Below, piece after piece: positions 25,770 through 35,199 of a stretch of DNA of 64,000 nt. The translations under genes were made by a program, and so were the position numbers. Every line of letters starts with the position of its first letter. Positions within the stretch are counted from its first letter, which is position 1. The stretch covers positions 1-64,000 of the forward strand of contig JANRJG010000004.1 in NCBI GenBank assembly GCA_033875315.1, written 5' to 3'. The notes beneath the pieces are model-generated. The model ran no database searches and had not been told where the DNA came from. It saw only the letters and a program-made list of their open reading frames with translations. This DNA is from Candidatus Methylacidiphilales bacterium. GTDB lineage: Bacteria; Verrucomicrobiota; Verrucomicrobiia; Methylacidiphilales; CAZTYG01.

Positions 25770-25843
25770 GGGAGGACGAAGCTCCTGCTGAGCCGTCCTT
25801 GGAAGAATGACCCCGAACCGGCTCGGCGGGAGCCTCGCCTCCC
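25770..25843. repeat. Pair of inverted palindromic repeat copies downstream of gyrA
   Basis: The two arms at 25770-25794 and 25820-25843 are diverged inverted copies of GGCTCRGCRGGAGCYTCGYC. The second also carries an internal 7-bp stem (GCGGGAG/CTCCCGC). Together they could fold into a long hairpin and serve as a transcription end for gyrA. The rest of the 246-bp gap holds nothing recognisable. Confidence 0.6.
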
Positions 25844-25903
25844 GCTGATGCTGTCACTCGGTCATCGGCAATGGCTGCAAGGAAGCAGTGGAATTGTTCG
25901 GGA

Positions 25904-26458
25904 TCAAGCAGCCGGGACGGCTTCTTGGGGCTGTGCCTGGACGGGGGGTGATTTTTTCTTTTGTGCCTGCTCGGCGGCCTTTTCGGCGGCTTGGCGCATT
26001 TGCGGGAGGACTTGCTCCGTCTTGGCTGTTGTCAAGGTGATGATGTCCGTCATCAATCCGGGTGTTTTGTCCAATACCTTCTGGCCTAACGGGCTTTTGT
26101 AAAACTGGCTCATGACGCGGAGATCCTCCTCGCTGAACGCATTCATGTAGGCACGGGCGTAGGGGACTTCCATGGCGGTCCAACTGAGGTCCTTCATCAC
26201 GATTTCGTTCGTGGCCTTCAGGATTTCGTCCGCCACCCTCTGGGCGGTTTCGACATCCAGCGAAGTGGTGAGCTTTTGCACCAGTCTGCGCTGGGTGTCT
26301 TCGACCGGACCCAGGGATTGGGTCAAGAGCTGTTCGGCGCGGGTCACCTGGAGCAATTCGCGCGCGGCGGCCAGATGGCTGGTTTCATCCGCCCACCCGC
26401 ACGTAGAGGTGGCGAGCAACAAAAAGAGGAGGGGAAGGGCACCGGGGTGGGTTTTCAT
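25904..26458 (-). CDS. Periplasmic DUF2059-family protein
   Basis: The 184-residue protein has a signal peptide (LPLLFLLLATSTCGWADE). The DUF2059 core follows: AARELLQVTRAEQLL, and the MSQFYKSPLGQKVLDKTPGLM segment diagnostic of that family. The C-terminus is Lys/Gln/Pro-rich. Function of the family is unknown. It lies 44 bp downstream of the SPFH pair on the same strand and may be cotranscribed. Confidence 0.85.
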   Translation of the reverse strand: MKTHPGALPLLFLLLATSTCGWADETSHLAAARELLQVTRAEQLLTQSLGPVEDTQRRLVQKLTTSLDVETAQRVADEILKATNEIVMKDLSWTAMEVPYARAYMNAFSEEDLRVMSQFYKSPLGQKVLDKTPGLMTDIITLTTAKTEQVLPQMRQAAEKAAEQAQKKKSPPVQAQPQEAVPAA

Positions 26459-26502
26459 GGGGATGGGTTGTTCGGTTCCACCATCCAGCCCGTCCGGGCC
26501 GG

Positions 26503-27492
26503 TCAGGTGTGGGTGTCGGGAAACGGGGGCGGATTGGGATGGAGATCCGGGGGGTGGTAACTGTGGTCTTGCGCGTGTCGGGCTTCGTGGGGTTGGTTGA
26601 ATTTCTGGCTTTGTGAAGCCAGGAGCGAGGAGAGCAGTTCCTTCTGCCCGGTGGGGATGAGGGTGAGTTCGACATCGCCCGCGAGCATGTTCTGCGTTTC
26701 CAGGATTTCGAAGACCGCTTCCAGAATTTCCTTGTCCTGGCCAATTTCCTGGAGGGCTTTGCCGACGAGGAAAGGCCGCATGGCGGCGGCGCGGGCAAAC
26801 TCCGAAGCGGCTTCTTTTTCGGCGGTGGATTTGATCACGGCCACCTGGTTGGCACCGACCTGGCGGATGGCCGAGGTGACCTGGCGCAGGCGGTTGACCA
26901 CTTTCTGCTCGATCTGCTGGATCATGTTGGCATCGCGGAAGTGGACCTTGCGGATGTAGATCGAGCCGAGCTGGTAGCCCCAGGACTCCGATTTGGGTGA
27001 GACTTCTCCGCGCACGACGCGGCTCATTTTGTGGCGGTTCTCGAGAAGGGACTCCAGTGGCATGTTGGAAAGGCAGCGGACGGTGGCGTTGGCCACATTG
27101 GCACGCAGGGAGCCGCGCGGGTCGGTGTTGCGGAAGAGGAAATCGACCGGTTCGCCGACGCGCATTTCGTACCAGACCCCGATGCCCATGGGGGTGCCTT
27201 CCTCGGAATTGACCGGCTGGCTGCGCAGGTATTCCTGGTCGAGGCGGTGGTCGACATTGTGCACCGTGCCGAAAAGGTTCACGATCAGGGCCCTGGGACC
27301 GAGGCGAAGGAAGGGCGAATGCAGGCCCGGTTCGTTGAGGATCAGGACCACACTGCCGAAGAGCACGTAGACCTTGCTCTGCATCTCGTCGACCGTGGTG
27401 TAAAAGCCGAAGAGGCGCAGCAGGCCGAAGAAAATCGGCACGGCAATCCAGCAGACGATGAAGGTCACAAACGCGATGGGGAGGGCGATCAT
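26503..27492 (-). CDS. SPFH/Band 7 membrane protein (second of a pair)
   Basis: The 329-residue protein has an N-terminal membrane helix (IALPIAFVTFIVCWIAVPIFFGLL). An SPFH domain follows: VYVLFGSVVLILNEPGLHSPFLRLGPRALI, and MGIGVWYEMRVGEPVDFLFRN. A helical region with SAIRQVGANQVAVIKSTAEKEAAS comes next. Such proteins scaffold membrane microdomains. It is related in layout to HflC but too divergent to name. It starts 2 bp after the stop of the first SPFH gene. Confidence 0.8.
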   Translation of the reverse strand: MIALPIAFVTFIVCWIAVPIFFGLLRLFGFYTTVDEMQSKVYVLFGSVVLILNEPGLHSPFLRLGPRALIVNLFGTVHNVDHRLDQEYLRSQPVNSEEGTPMGIGVWYEMRVGEPVDFLFRNTDPRGSLRANVANATVRCLSNMPLESLLENRHKMSRVVRGEVSPKSESWGYQLGSIYIRKVHFRDANMIQQIEQKVVNRLRQVTSAIRQVGANQVAVIKSTAEKEAASEFARAAAMRPFLVGKALQEIGQDKEILEAVFEILETQNMLAGDVELTLIPTGQKELLSSLLASQSQKFNQPHEARHAQDHSYHPPDLHPNPPPFPDTHT

Positions 27493-27494
27493 GG

Positions 27495-28514
27495 TTATTT
27501 CTTCAGGTCGAGGATGATGTGGCGGGCCTGGCGGTACAGGTCGAGCCGCACGTTGCGCAGGTAACCCGGGATGGCATCGGAACCGCTGGCCTTGAGCTGG
27601 CGCAATTGCTCGGAAAGCCAGCGCAACGGCTCGACCTCGGCCTGGGCCTTCATGGTTTGGATCTCCACGGCCTTCTTCGACTCGACGATGCGCTGGTCGG
27701 CTTGGGCCTGGGCGGAACTGATGTCGGCCGAAACCTCGTTGTTGGCGGTGTTGATCGCGGCCAGGGCGGAGTCGACCTGGGGTGGGGGATCCATGCCGGT
27801 GATGAGCGAGGCTTCCAGCACGATGCCGTAACGGGCCGCCGAGGAGGCGCATTCCGAATCCATGCGCAGGTTCAGATCGTTGAGGTTTTTCCGGAGGTCG
27901 TTGATCGAGATGCCTTCGAAGCGGATGCCGTCGTCGGCCACGGGCGTTCCGTCGGCTGACGGGGGGAGGTTGACCAGGTCATCGGCCCGTTTGGCGGCGA
28001 AGTTGGCGATGCGCTCGCGGAGGATGGAAACGAAATAGCCCATGATGTGGGCGACGGGGTTTTTGACCCCGAAGAGGTAAGCGTAGAGGTTGCGTTCGCT
28101 GATGTAGAAGCGGAGCTGGCCGGTGATACCGATGTTGAGCTGGTCCTTGGTCACGGCTTCGAGAACGCTGCCGCCATTATTGGCCATCGGGCTCTGGGGA
28201 TCGAAGGCGATGCTGATGGTCTCGATGGCCACGGAAACCTTGCGGACTTTCTGCCACGGCCATTTGAAGTAGGGACCGCCGGGTCCGACCACCGCAACCT
28301 GGGGATAGATGTAGCGTTCGCGGTCCTCGGGAGGGAGCGTTTCACTGAGGGGGTCGTCGAGCGTGGTGAGTGTGCCGATGCGTTCGGCCTTGCCGAAGGA
28401 GGTGACGACGGCGCGCTCGTTTTGTTCGACGGTATACAAGCCACCGATGATGCAGCGGGCCAGGATGTAGGCGATCAAACCCAGCAGAAGCCCAAGAAGC
28501 CAGTCAACCCCCAT
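27495..28514 (-). CDS. SPFH/Band 7 membrane protein (first of a pair)
   Basis: The 339-residue protein has one N-terminal helix (WLLGLLLGLIAYILARCIIGG). The Band 7 entry TVEQNERAVVTSFGKAERI is typical of HflK-like proteins. The Band 7 domain runs to about 250, followed by an Ala/Gln-rich coiled coil (SAQAQADQRIVESKKAVEIQTMKAQAE). An insert rich in Asp/Pro (DDPLSETLPPEDRERY) follows the entry motif. ATG at 28514 is chosen; GTG at 28520 is possible. Likely a hetero-oligomer with the next protein. Confidence 0.82.
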   Translation of the reverse strand: MGVDWLLGLLLGLIAYILARCIIGGLYTVEQNERAVVTSFGKAERIGTLTTLDDPLSETLPPEDRERYIYPQVAVVGPGGPYFKWPWQKVRKVSVAIETISIAFDPQSPMANNGGSVLEAVTKDQLNIGITGQLRFYISERNLYAYLFGVKNPVAHIMGYFVSILRERIANFAAKRADDLVNLPPSADGTPVADDGIRFEGISINDLRKNLNDLNLRMDSECASSAARYGIVLEASLITGMDPPPQVDSALAAINTANNEVSADISSAQAQADQRIVESKKAVEIQTMKAQAEVEPLRWLSEQLRQLKASGSDAIPGYLRNVRLDLYRQARHIILDLKK

Positions 28515-28605
28515 GGCCACAAGCTAGGTCAGCCTCCGCCTTTCCGGCAATCCCAAAACCGGGCGGTGACGTGACATTCTGGTGTAGGAAACTGGAACGC
28601 TGGGA

Positions 28606-30531
28606 ATGGCAGAGAAACCTTGCCCGCGGGGGGTGGTGATGGTTCACTCTTCTCCTGTGATCAAAGCTCGAGGACTGAATGCGTTTATCTGGGGGAATTC
28701 CATCGCACTGGCTTGGATGTGGGGCCTGGGTTTGTTTTTCAGCGTCCAGATGACCTACATGTTCGGCCTGAAAGGGCTGCTCACTTTTGCCGTTCCCAAT
28801 GCCTTGGGATTGATGCTTTTTGGTTTTTTCACCCAGATCGTGGCCGACCGCCACCCCGGGGGGCAGGAATCGCTTTCACTGTTTTTCGAAAAATTCGCCA
28901 AGCCGTTCCGGCTGATCTTCTATCTATACCAAATTTTGGCCATCACGCTCTCGGTCTTTGCCCTGGTGCGTTACCTTTTCGTCCCCTTGGAACTGGCGAC
29001 CGGTCCGCTCTTCGGCCTCTACCTTTGTCTGGTGGTTCTCGTCATTCTGGCTGCCGGATGCCTTTTTGGTGAGGAATTCGGTATCCAGAAAATCAAGTAC
29101 AGCCACCTGGTGCAGGGGTTGATCCTGATTGTATGCGTGGGCACCATCCTTTTCCATCTGGACCCCTTCCTCCCCCGCGACCTCAAATGGGTGGAACCTT
29201 TCCGCGATGAGTGGCTGGCCCAGCGTTACTGGGGATATGCCATTCCGGTGACCGTGGGTTTATTGGTGGGCCCTTGGTTAGATTTGCAGCACTGGCAGCG
29301 TGCCATCCAGATCCACCGGGAGCGCACTTCCATCCGTCTGGGGTATTTCTTTGGGGGATCGATTTTTTTCCTCCTGCTGCTCTTCCATGGTTGCATGGCC
29401 TACTGGGTCATCCGCAACGGCACAGGTCTCTTTGAAGCCCACAAGGGACTCGACAGTTTTTACTATGCCCACGACCTCGTGACCCAGTACTTCTGCAATT
29501 TCTACGAGAAGGGGAACGACCTGCTGCCTCTGGCCTACTACGGGTTTCTCGGCATCTGCATCCTGACCACACTCGACAGTGGTTACGTCGCTCTGAAATG
29601 GTTCCTGGGTCACAATGCCGAGAAAAGCCAGAACATGCTCCTTTCCATCGTGCCCAAGCAGGTGGTCGGTTCTCCCATCCCCAGTTTCGCCTTCGCCGGA
29701 TTGGCGACCCTGGTCGCCTACATCGTGAAATTGGAATTGGAATACTTCATGGTGTTCTATGCCTCGTTCTTCGTGGGCTACGCCTGCCTGGCCATCGCCC
29801 GCTGCTTTGTCCCCAATTCGCAACACCCCTTGCCCCAGATACGCATGTTTTCCATGGCCAGTATCTCCGTCGTGATTTTTTCCATGGGGTACTTCCGCAG
29901 CGAAAATGTCCTGCTCATCCTGGGCTCGATCATGCCCATTGGCTACGTGGTGTGGTTGGTTTTCAATACCGATCTTCTCCGCGTGGTGACCGAGCGCGCG
30001 GGTGAAGTCCTGGAGGCGGCGGCCTCGGAAATACCAGCCATCCGGGCCATCACCCGCACCGCCACCGCCGTCACCGGGAGCGATGTTTCGCCGCCCTCCC
30101 ATGTCCATCCACTGGGGGGCCATTTCGAGGGCAAATGGTTCGTGTATTCGACCATCGCCACTTACGCCGACACCAATTCCGTCGGGAATGTTTACTTCGG
30201 CATGTATGCCATGTTCGTAGGAAAAACGCGCGAGCTGTTCTTCAATACCGTCATGCCGGACTTCGATCTCAAGACGACCAAATTCTTCATCCTGACCCGG
30301 TCTTTCGAGCACAAGTTTGTCCGGGAAGCCCGTGAGTTCGACACCATCACGGTCAAGATCCGGGTGTCCGAGACGAACCGGAAGTTCTGCACACTGGAAC
30401 ACCAGATCTTTGATTCTGCCAACAATGTTCTCGGCAAAGGCAAACAGGGTCTCCTCTTTGTCTCGTCCAAGGACTACAGCCTCATCGATATCCCCTCCGA
30501 AGTTTATACCGCCTTCATGAAGTATATCTGA
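28606..30531 (+). CDS. Multi-helix transporter-like protein fused to a hotdog (4HBT-type) thioesterase domain
   Basis: The 641-residue protein has two unlike halves. Residues about 25-470 form roughly 12 membrane helices with the look of LeuT-fold/sodium symporters (SIALAWMWGLGLFFSVQMTYMF, AIPVTVGLLVGPWLDLQHWQ, YYGFLGICILTTLDSGYVAL). Residues about 506-641 read as a YbgC/4HBT hotdog: FVYSTIATYADTNSVGNVYF with the catalytic-type Asp522, MYAMFVGKTRELFF, FDTITVKIRVSETNRKFCTLEHQIF, GKGKQGLLFV. An acyl-CoA thioesterase tail on a transporter is unusual. ATG 28606 is used; ATG 28639 follows a G-rich ribosome-binding site and is a good alternative. Substrate unknown. Confidence 0.72.
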   Translation: MAEKPCPRGVVMVHSSPVIKARGLNAFIWGNSIALAWMWGLGLFFSVQMTYMFGLKGLLTFAVPNALGLMLFGFFTQIVADRHPGGQESLSLFFEKFAKPFRLIFYLYQILAITLSVFALVRYLFVPLELATGPLFGLYLCLVVLVILAAGCLFGEEFGIQKIKYSHLVQGLILIVCVGTILFHLDPFLPRDLKWVEPFRDEWLAQRYWGYAIPVTVGLLVGPWLDLQHWQRAIQIHRERTSIRLGYFFGGSIFFLLLLFHGCMAYWVIRNGTGLFEAHKGLDSFYYAHDLVTQYFCNFYEKGNDLLPLAYYGFLGICILTTLDSGYVALKWFLGHNAEKSQNMLLSIVPKQVVGSPIPSFAFAGLATLVAYIVKLELEYFMVFYASFFVGYACLAIARCFVPNSQHPLPQIRMFSMASISVVIFSMGYFRSENVLLILGSIMPIGYVVWLVFNTDLLRVVTERAGEVLEAAASEIPAIRAITRTATAVTGSDVSPPSHVHPLGGHFEGKWFVYSTIATYADTNSVGNVYFGMYAMFVGKTRELFFNTVMPDFDLKTTKFFILTRSFEHKFVREAREFDTITVKIRVSETNRKFCTLEHQIFDSANNVLGKGKQGLLFVSSKDYSLIDIPSEVYTAFMKYI

Positions 30532-30665
30532 GCCGCATGCCTTCTCGGTTTTTCTAAGCTATTGCTAACCAACAAATTAAGTGTCGTTTTGGACCTGGCC
30601 ATACTGTCCGGTTTGTGACCTGGCTGTCATCTATTCGGCACATTTACTGCTGATCCTTTCCCGAG

Positions 30666-33422
30666 ATGTTGCGTTTCCGGCCGCTCCTGATTGTGATCCC
30701 CTTTGTGGCCGCCTTGCTGCTTCCGCCGGGCCATCTCCAGGCCCAGTCAGCCGCGGATCTTCTCCAGACCGGCTCAGCCGCCTACCAGGCCGGTGATTTC
30801 ACCAAGGCAGAACAGGCTTTTTCCCGATTCCTCGCCGACTATGGCAATTCGCCTGAAGCCGCCACCCAGCGCGAAAATGTCCTGCGGCTGACCGGGGTTT
30901 GCCAGATCCAGTTGGGCAAATTCGGGGAGGCCATGACCACGGTGGAGCGCTACCTCCGCGAATTTCCGCAGGGGAGCAGGGCCGAAGATTTTACTTTTTG
31001 GAGGGGAGTCGGCGCACTGAAACTCGACGATGGAAAAAAAGCTTATGAGGCTTTCGAACAATTCCTGAAGGCCTATCCGCACAGCAACCGCTCCGAAGAT
31101 GCGCGTTTCAGCATGGGGTTGGCCCTGCTGCGGCAGGACAAGTTCAAAGAGACAGCCGAGTACTTCGCCAAACAAACCGAATGGAAGCCGGCCATTGCCT
31201 ACCAAGTAGCTGTTATCCGTCTCCACGCCCTGATCCAGTCCGGCCAATTTGATGCCGCGGCCCAATTCCTCCCTTCCATCCACCCCGAGGATGAGGCTGC
31301 CTGGAAAATTGCCGCCTACCACCTGCTGGCCCTTGATCTGGGCAACCGACTCATGGAAGAGGACAAGTACCGCCCCGCCCTCGGCGTGCTCCAGCGGGTT
31401 TGGTCCAAACCGCGCATCTCGGCTCGCCAGTCCGGCCGCCTGGAAAATCTCCAGTCGCAGATCACCAAGCTTTCAGCCAACCCCCAGTCCGCGGGTTCAT
31501 ACGAACTGCTGCAACTCAAGGATCTTGCCGCCCAAGTCGGACAAGACCTGGCCCAGTTGGGTAAAATCCCGGATTACGACACCGCCCTGCAGTTCCGCAT
31601 CGCCCGTTGCTTCTACGAACTTGAACGTCCGCGCGAGGCTTATCTGGCCCTTCATCACATGGTATCGAAGATGCCCGAAGGGCCGCTGCTGGCCCCGGCC
31701 GGTTACACCATGATGATCTGCCTGACCCGGATGGAACGGTGGGACGAGGCAGTGGCGGCGGCGGATGACTTTGCCAAGCGGTTCCCCAAGGACAAGCAGC
31801 TGCCGGCGGTCCTTTACCTGAAAGCCGAATCACTCCAGCGCATGCGTTCTTACGCCGAAGCCGGGCAAACGTTCCGCCAAGTGGCCGAACAATTCCCCGA
31901 TTTCCCCGAGGCCGCGCGCTGCGATTTCCTCGCGGGTTACACCCTGTTGCTGCAGAACAAGAACACCGAAGCGGCGGCCCATCTGGCCGGGGTCCAGGAA
32001 CGGCAGCGACGCAGTCCCTTTGCCGAACAGGCCCTTTACTGGGAGGCCATGGCCACCCATTTCAACAAGGATTACCCCAAGAGCCGGGAAGTTTTTGCGG
32101 AATACCTCAAGAAATTCCCCAAGGGCACGAACCAAGCCGACGCCACCTACCGCCGCGCACAGGCCCTCTTCAACCAAAAACTTTTCACCGAGGCATACAA
32201 GGAATTGGAGGCTTTTCTCAAATCCTATCCGGACAGCACGCCTTATGACGAGGCCTGCAACCTCCTGGGTGATTGTTATCTGGCACTGGGCGAAATCTCC
32301 CGGGGCCTGGCTTCCTACGCCAAAGTGAGCGGCCGCGATTCCAAACTATTGGAGTATGGCATCTTCCGCACCGCCCAGGCCTACAAGGCCGAGGAGAAGT
32401 ACGACCAGATGCTGGCCCTTTTCATCCGATTCACCAAGGAGCGGCCGCAAAGTCCGCGTCTGAGCGAAGCTCTTTCCCAGCTTGCCTGGGTCTACCGTCG
32501 GCTGGAAAAACCTGACAAAGCGGTAGAAATTTACTGGGATGCGGTGGAGCGCTACGGGAACGACCCGGAAGCCCCGGCGGTCGAGACCATGTTCAAGACA
32601 CTGGGCCGGATGAACCGCGCCCCGGAGCAAAAAACCGCGCTGCTGGCCCGCCTTTCCGACATGGCCGAGGACGCCCTGGCACAGAAGAAAAATACCCTCG
32701 CAGCACGCATCTGGTGGCTTCGCGCCTCGCTGCTTGAGAAGGAATCCCCGGAGGAAGCCTCCAAACTTCGCTTGAAGATTGCGGCCACCGTCCCGCCCCG
32801 GGAATTGAGTCCGCTGCTTCTGGCCGATGTGGCCGACGAATTGCGCAAGTCGGCCAAGACATCGGATGCCGCGCTTTTCTACCAGACCATCCTCAGTTGG
32901 TATCCACTCTGCGCCTTCAAGGACCGGGCCTATGCCGGCCTCGGTTTGCTGGCCATCCAGGAGGGCAACGAAAAGAAGGCCCTAGACCTCTTTGCCCAAT
33001 TCGAGCGCGAAGCGGGCCGTTCCCCGCTGTTGGCCGAGGTCCTCCAGGCCCGGGCGGGACTGCTGGAAACCCGGGGCAAATCCGATGAGGCGGTCAACGA
33101 TTTGGAAAAAGTCCTGCAGATTCCCGGTGCCAAAGGAAAACCCTGGGTGGACGCCCTCTATCGCATCGGTGAGATCCGGATGCGGCAGAACGACCCCAAA
33201 CGGGCCATTCCCTATTTCCAGCGGATCTACGTGATGTACGGCCGGTGGTCCGATTATGTGGCCAAGGCCTATTGGCAAAGCGGGCAGGCCTTTGAAAAGC
33301 TCAACATGTCGGCGGAAGCCGTCAATACGTACAAGGAATTCGTCGCCCAGGAACATCTGGGCCAGACGCCCGAATACAGCAAGGCCAAGGAACGCCTCAA
33401 ACTGAGCGGGGGTGGGGCATGA
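30666..33422 (+). CDS. Large periplasmic TPR-repeat protein of ExbBD cluster 2
   Basis: The 918-residue protein has a signal peptide (LLIVIPFVAALLLPPGHLQAQ) and then tetratricopeptide-like helical pairs along its whole length. Examples are GSAAYQAGDFTKAEQAFSRF, GQTFRQVAEQFPDFPEAARC, ATHFNKDYPKSREVFAEYL and ALFNQKLFTEAYKELEAFL. The spacing and AXXYP/FP elements resemble YbgF/BamD-type periplasmic TPRs. It heads a six-gene run whose next two junctions overlap by ATGA. A scaffold role for the ExbBD-VWA machine in the periplasm is inference. Confidence 0.82.
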   Translation: MLRFRPLLIVIPFVAALLLPPGHLQAQSAADLLQTGSAAYQAGDFTKAEQAFSRFLADYGNSPEAATQRENVLRLTGVCQIQLGKFGEAMTTVERYLREFPQGSRAEDFTFWRGVGALKLDDGKKAYEAFEQFLKAYPHSNRSEDARFSMGLALLRQDKFKETAEYFAKQTEWKPAIAYQVAVIRLHALIQSGQFDAAAQFLPSIHPEDEAAWKIAAYHLLALDLGNRLMEEDKYRPALGVLQRVWSKPRISARQSGRLENLQSQITKLSANPQSAGSYELLQLKDLAAQVGQDLAQLGKIPDYDTALQFRIARCFYELERPREAYLALHHMVSKMPEGPLLAPAGYTMMICLTRMERWDEAVAAADDFAKRFPKDKQLPAVLYLKAESLQRMRSYAEAGQTFRQVAEQFPDFPEAARCDFLAGYTLLLQNKNTEAAAHLAGVQERQRRSPFAEQALYWEAMATHFNKDYPKSREVFAEYLKKFPKGTNQADATYRRAQALFNQKLFTEAYKELEAFLKSYPDSTPYDEACNLLGDCYLALGEISRGLASYAKVSGRDSKLLEYGIFRTAQAYKAEEKYDQMLALFIRFTKERPQSPRLSEALSQLAWVYRRLEKPDKAVEIYWDAVERYGNDPEAPAVETMFKTLGRMNRAPEQKTALLARLSDMAEDALAQKKNTLAARIWWLRASLLEKESPEEASKLRLKIAATVPPRELSPLLLADVADELRKSAKTSDAALFYQTILSWYPLCAFKDRAYAGLGLLAIQEGNEKKALDLFAQFEREAGRSPLLAEVLQARAGLLETRGKSDEAVNDLEKVLQIPGAKGKPWVDALYRIGEIRMRQNDPKRAIPYFQRIYVMYGRWSDYVAKAYWQSGQAFEKLNMSAEAVNTYKEFVAQEHLGQTPEYSKAKERLKLSGGGA

Positions 33423-34348
33423 AACGTCCGATCCTGCTGGCTTTCGGATTCCTGTGTATTCTGCCGTTTGCCCTGCAAGCGGACGAAATCCTGTTGAAAA
33501 ACGGCCAGAAATCCACCGGGCTGATCACGGGAACCGATGGCAAATCCGTCACCCTCCGCATGACCATTGGCGGCGGGGAGGCGGAAATTCCCTACCCGTT
33601 GGCCCAGGTGGAACGCGTGCAGTTTGCCAATGATGCCGGCCAACAGATCCTCTTGGCTTCCGACGATCCCGGCCGCTTGGCCGAAGTCACGGCTATCTGG
33701 GACAAACGCCGGGCTTTTCTCGCATTGGCCGACAGCGATGCCGGGGCCTGGGCCCTGCGTTGCGCCCGCCTGATGCTCGGTAAAAAGACCAAGAAGGCAG
33801 CCGCCGAGGCCGTCGAGCTTTGCCGTCTCGTCGAAAAAGAAGACTGGGATGCCGCCCGCAAGGCTGATGCCGCCCGCCTGCGCCTCACCGCGATGGCCGC
33901 ATCGGGACAGATCGACGAGGCCATCAAGGAGGCGGAAAGCCTCCAGGATGCCTCGGGTGTTGACGAGCAGACACTTGCCGGTGCCCGGATCAAGGCCCGT
34001 TTCCTCCAGGCCCAATTGTCCTGGAACAAGCTGCTCGAATTGGAAAAAGATTGGCCGAAATGGGAACTGATGGCGGACAAGCGCCGGGAGCGCACCCGCC
34101 TGCTCAACGAGGCCCTCGATGGGTTCCTCTTCCCGGTGGTCTTCCAATCCAATCTGGTGAACAGTTGCGCCGAGGGACTTTTCCGTGCAGCGGAAATCGA
34201 GGCGCATGACGGCCATCCCGAGCGCGCCCTGTTGGCGCTCGATGAAATCCTGCGATACTTTCCCGATCCCGAGTTCCGTGGCAAAGCGGAACAATTGAAG
34301 AAGGAACTGGAAAAGCAAAACAAGCCCACAGCCGAGAAAAAATCATGA
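33419..34348 (+). CDS. Periplasmic TPR-like protein, paralogue of 12068-12829
   Basis: The 309-residue protein has a signal peptide (LAFGFLCILPFALQADE). A short beta-rich leader follows (ILLKNGQKSTGLITGTDGKSVTL...EIPYPLAQVERVQF), then TPR-like helices to the Lys-rich end. The leader aligns with the first gene of ExbBD cluster 1, and both genes precede exbB. Start and stop overlap neighbours by ATGA (33419, 34345), giving translational coupling. Function unknown; likely a conserved accessory of this ExbBD type. Confidence 0.8.
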   Translation: MKRPILLAFGFLCILPFALQADEILLKNGQKSTGLITGTDGKSVTLRMTIGGGEAEIPYPLAQVERVQFANDAGQQILLASDDPGRLAEVTAIWDKRRAFLALADSDAGAWALRCARLMLGKKTKKAAAEAVELCRLVEKEDWDAARKADAARLRLTAMAASGQIDEAIKEAESLQDASGVDEQTLAGARIKARFLQAQLSWNKLLELEKDWPKWELMADKRRERTRLLNEALDGFLFPVVFQSNLVNSCAEGLFRAAEIEAHDGHPERALLALDEILRYFPDPEFRGKAEQLKKELEKQNKPTAEKKS

Positions 34349-35169
34349 ACCACCCCATCCGCCTCCCCATCCTCATCCTCCTGCTGGCCCTGGCCGGTTT
34401 TACCTGCCTGTCTCCGTCTGAATTGTCGGCAGAACCGGAGCCGACCACCCAGGAAAACATCAACAAAAAGGTCGCCGCCGGCCAGAAGGACAAATCGCTC
34501 CTCGACCTGTACCACGAGGGAGGCCCGGTCATGCACCTCATCGCCCTTTGTTCGGTGGGGATGATGGCTTTGTCCGGTTTCTGTGCCCTGAATTACAGCA
34601 AAGCCAAATTGATGCCACCCGCCCTCGTCTCCAGCCTCAGCCAGCTGATGAGCCAGCGTGATGTGGCTGCGGCCCACCAACTCTGCCAGCAACATCCCGG
34701 GCCCCTCTCCAATGCCCTCCAGTCCGCGCTGGTCAAGGCCAACTTCGAACGCGATATGTTCAACAAAACCGCGATGGAAAATGCCATTGCCGACGAATGT
34801 TTCCGTGAGGAGACCAAGATGATGGTGGTGATCAATTACCTCAACACCCTGGCCGTCATGGCCCCGATGATCGGATTGTTGGGCACCGTCATCGGGATGA
34901 TCAGCAGCTTCTCCGCCCTGACCGCGGGCAAGGCCGAGGCCACCGAACTGGCCGGGGGTATTGGCGAGGCCCTGGTTGCCACCGCTGGCGGTCTCCTTCT
35001 GGCCATCCCTTCGATGTTCCTTTACTTCTACTTCCGCGGCCAGGCCCAGAGCGTCATGGCTGATGTGCACAAGGCGCTTTCCACTCTGCTCGACCTTTTC
35101 ACCGGCGAGGTCACCGCACAAAGCCTGCAACACCCCAGTGGCCACTCCGGCTCCATACCCCGTCCCTGA
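34345..35169 (+). CDS. exbB: MotA/TolQ/ExbB proton channel family protein (cluster 2)
   Basis: The 274-residue protein has a leading signal-like helix (LPILILLLALAGFTCLSPSELSAE). A TolQ helix follows (VMHLIALCSVGMMALSGFCAL), then a cytoplasmic loop and the paired pore helices: LAVMAPMIGLLGTVIGMISSF and GGIGEALVATAGGLLLAIPS. The extra N-terminal signal region is shared with the cluster 1 homologue. It is coupled to the upstream gene (ATGA) and followed after 30 bp by exbD. Confidence 0.92.
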   Translation: MNHPIRLPILILLLALAGFTCLSPSELSAEPEPTTQENINKKVAAGQKDKSLLDLYHEGGPVMHLIALCSVGMMALSGFCALNYSKAKLMPPALVSSLSQLMSQRDVAAAHQLCQQHPGPLSNALQSALVKANFERDMFNKTAMENAIADECFREETKMMVVINYLNTLAVMAPMIGLLGTVIGMISSFSALTAGKAEATELAGGIGEALVATAGGLLLAIPSMFLYFYFRGQAQSVMADVHKALSTLLDLFTGEVTAQSLQHPSGHSGSIPRP

Positions 35170-35199
35170 CCTCGTTCACCCCGCAGTTCATCCACAGCC

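Noticed and set aside
26503-28514. Naming the SPFH pair hflK and hflC
   Set aside because: The proteins are too divergent, and no hfq/hflX/ftsH neighbourhood is present; only the Band 7 layout supports the link.
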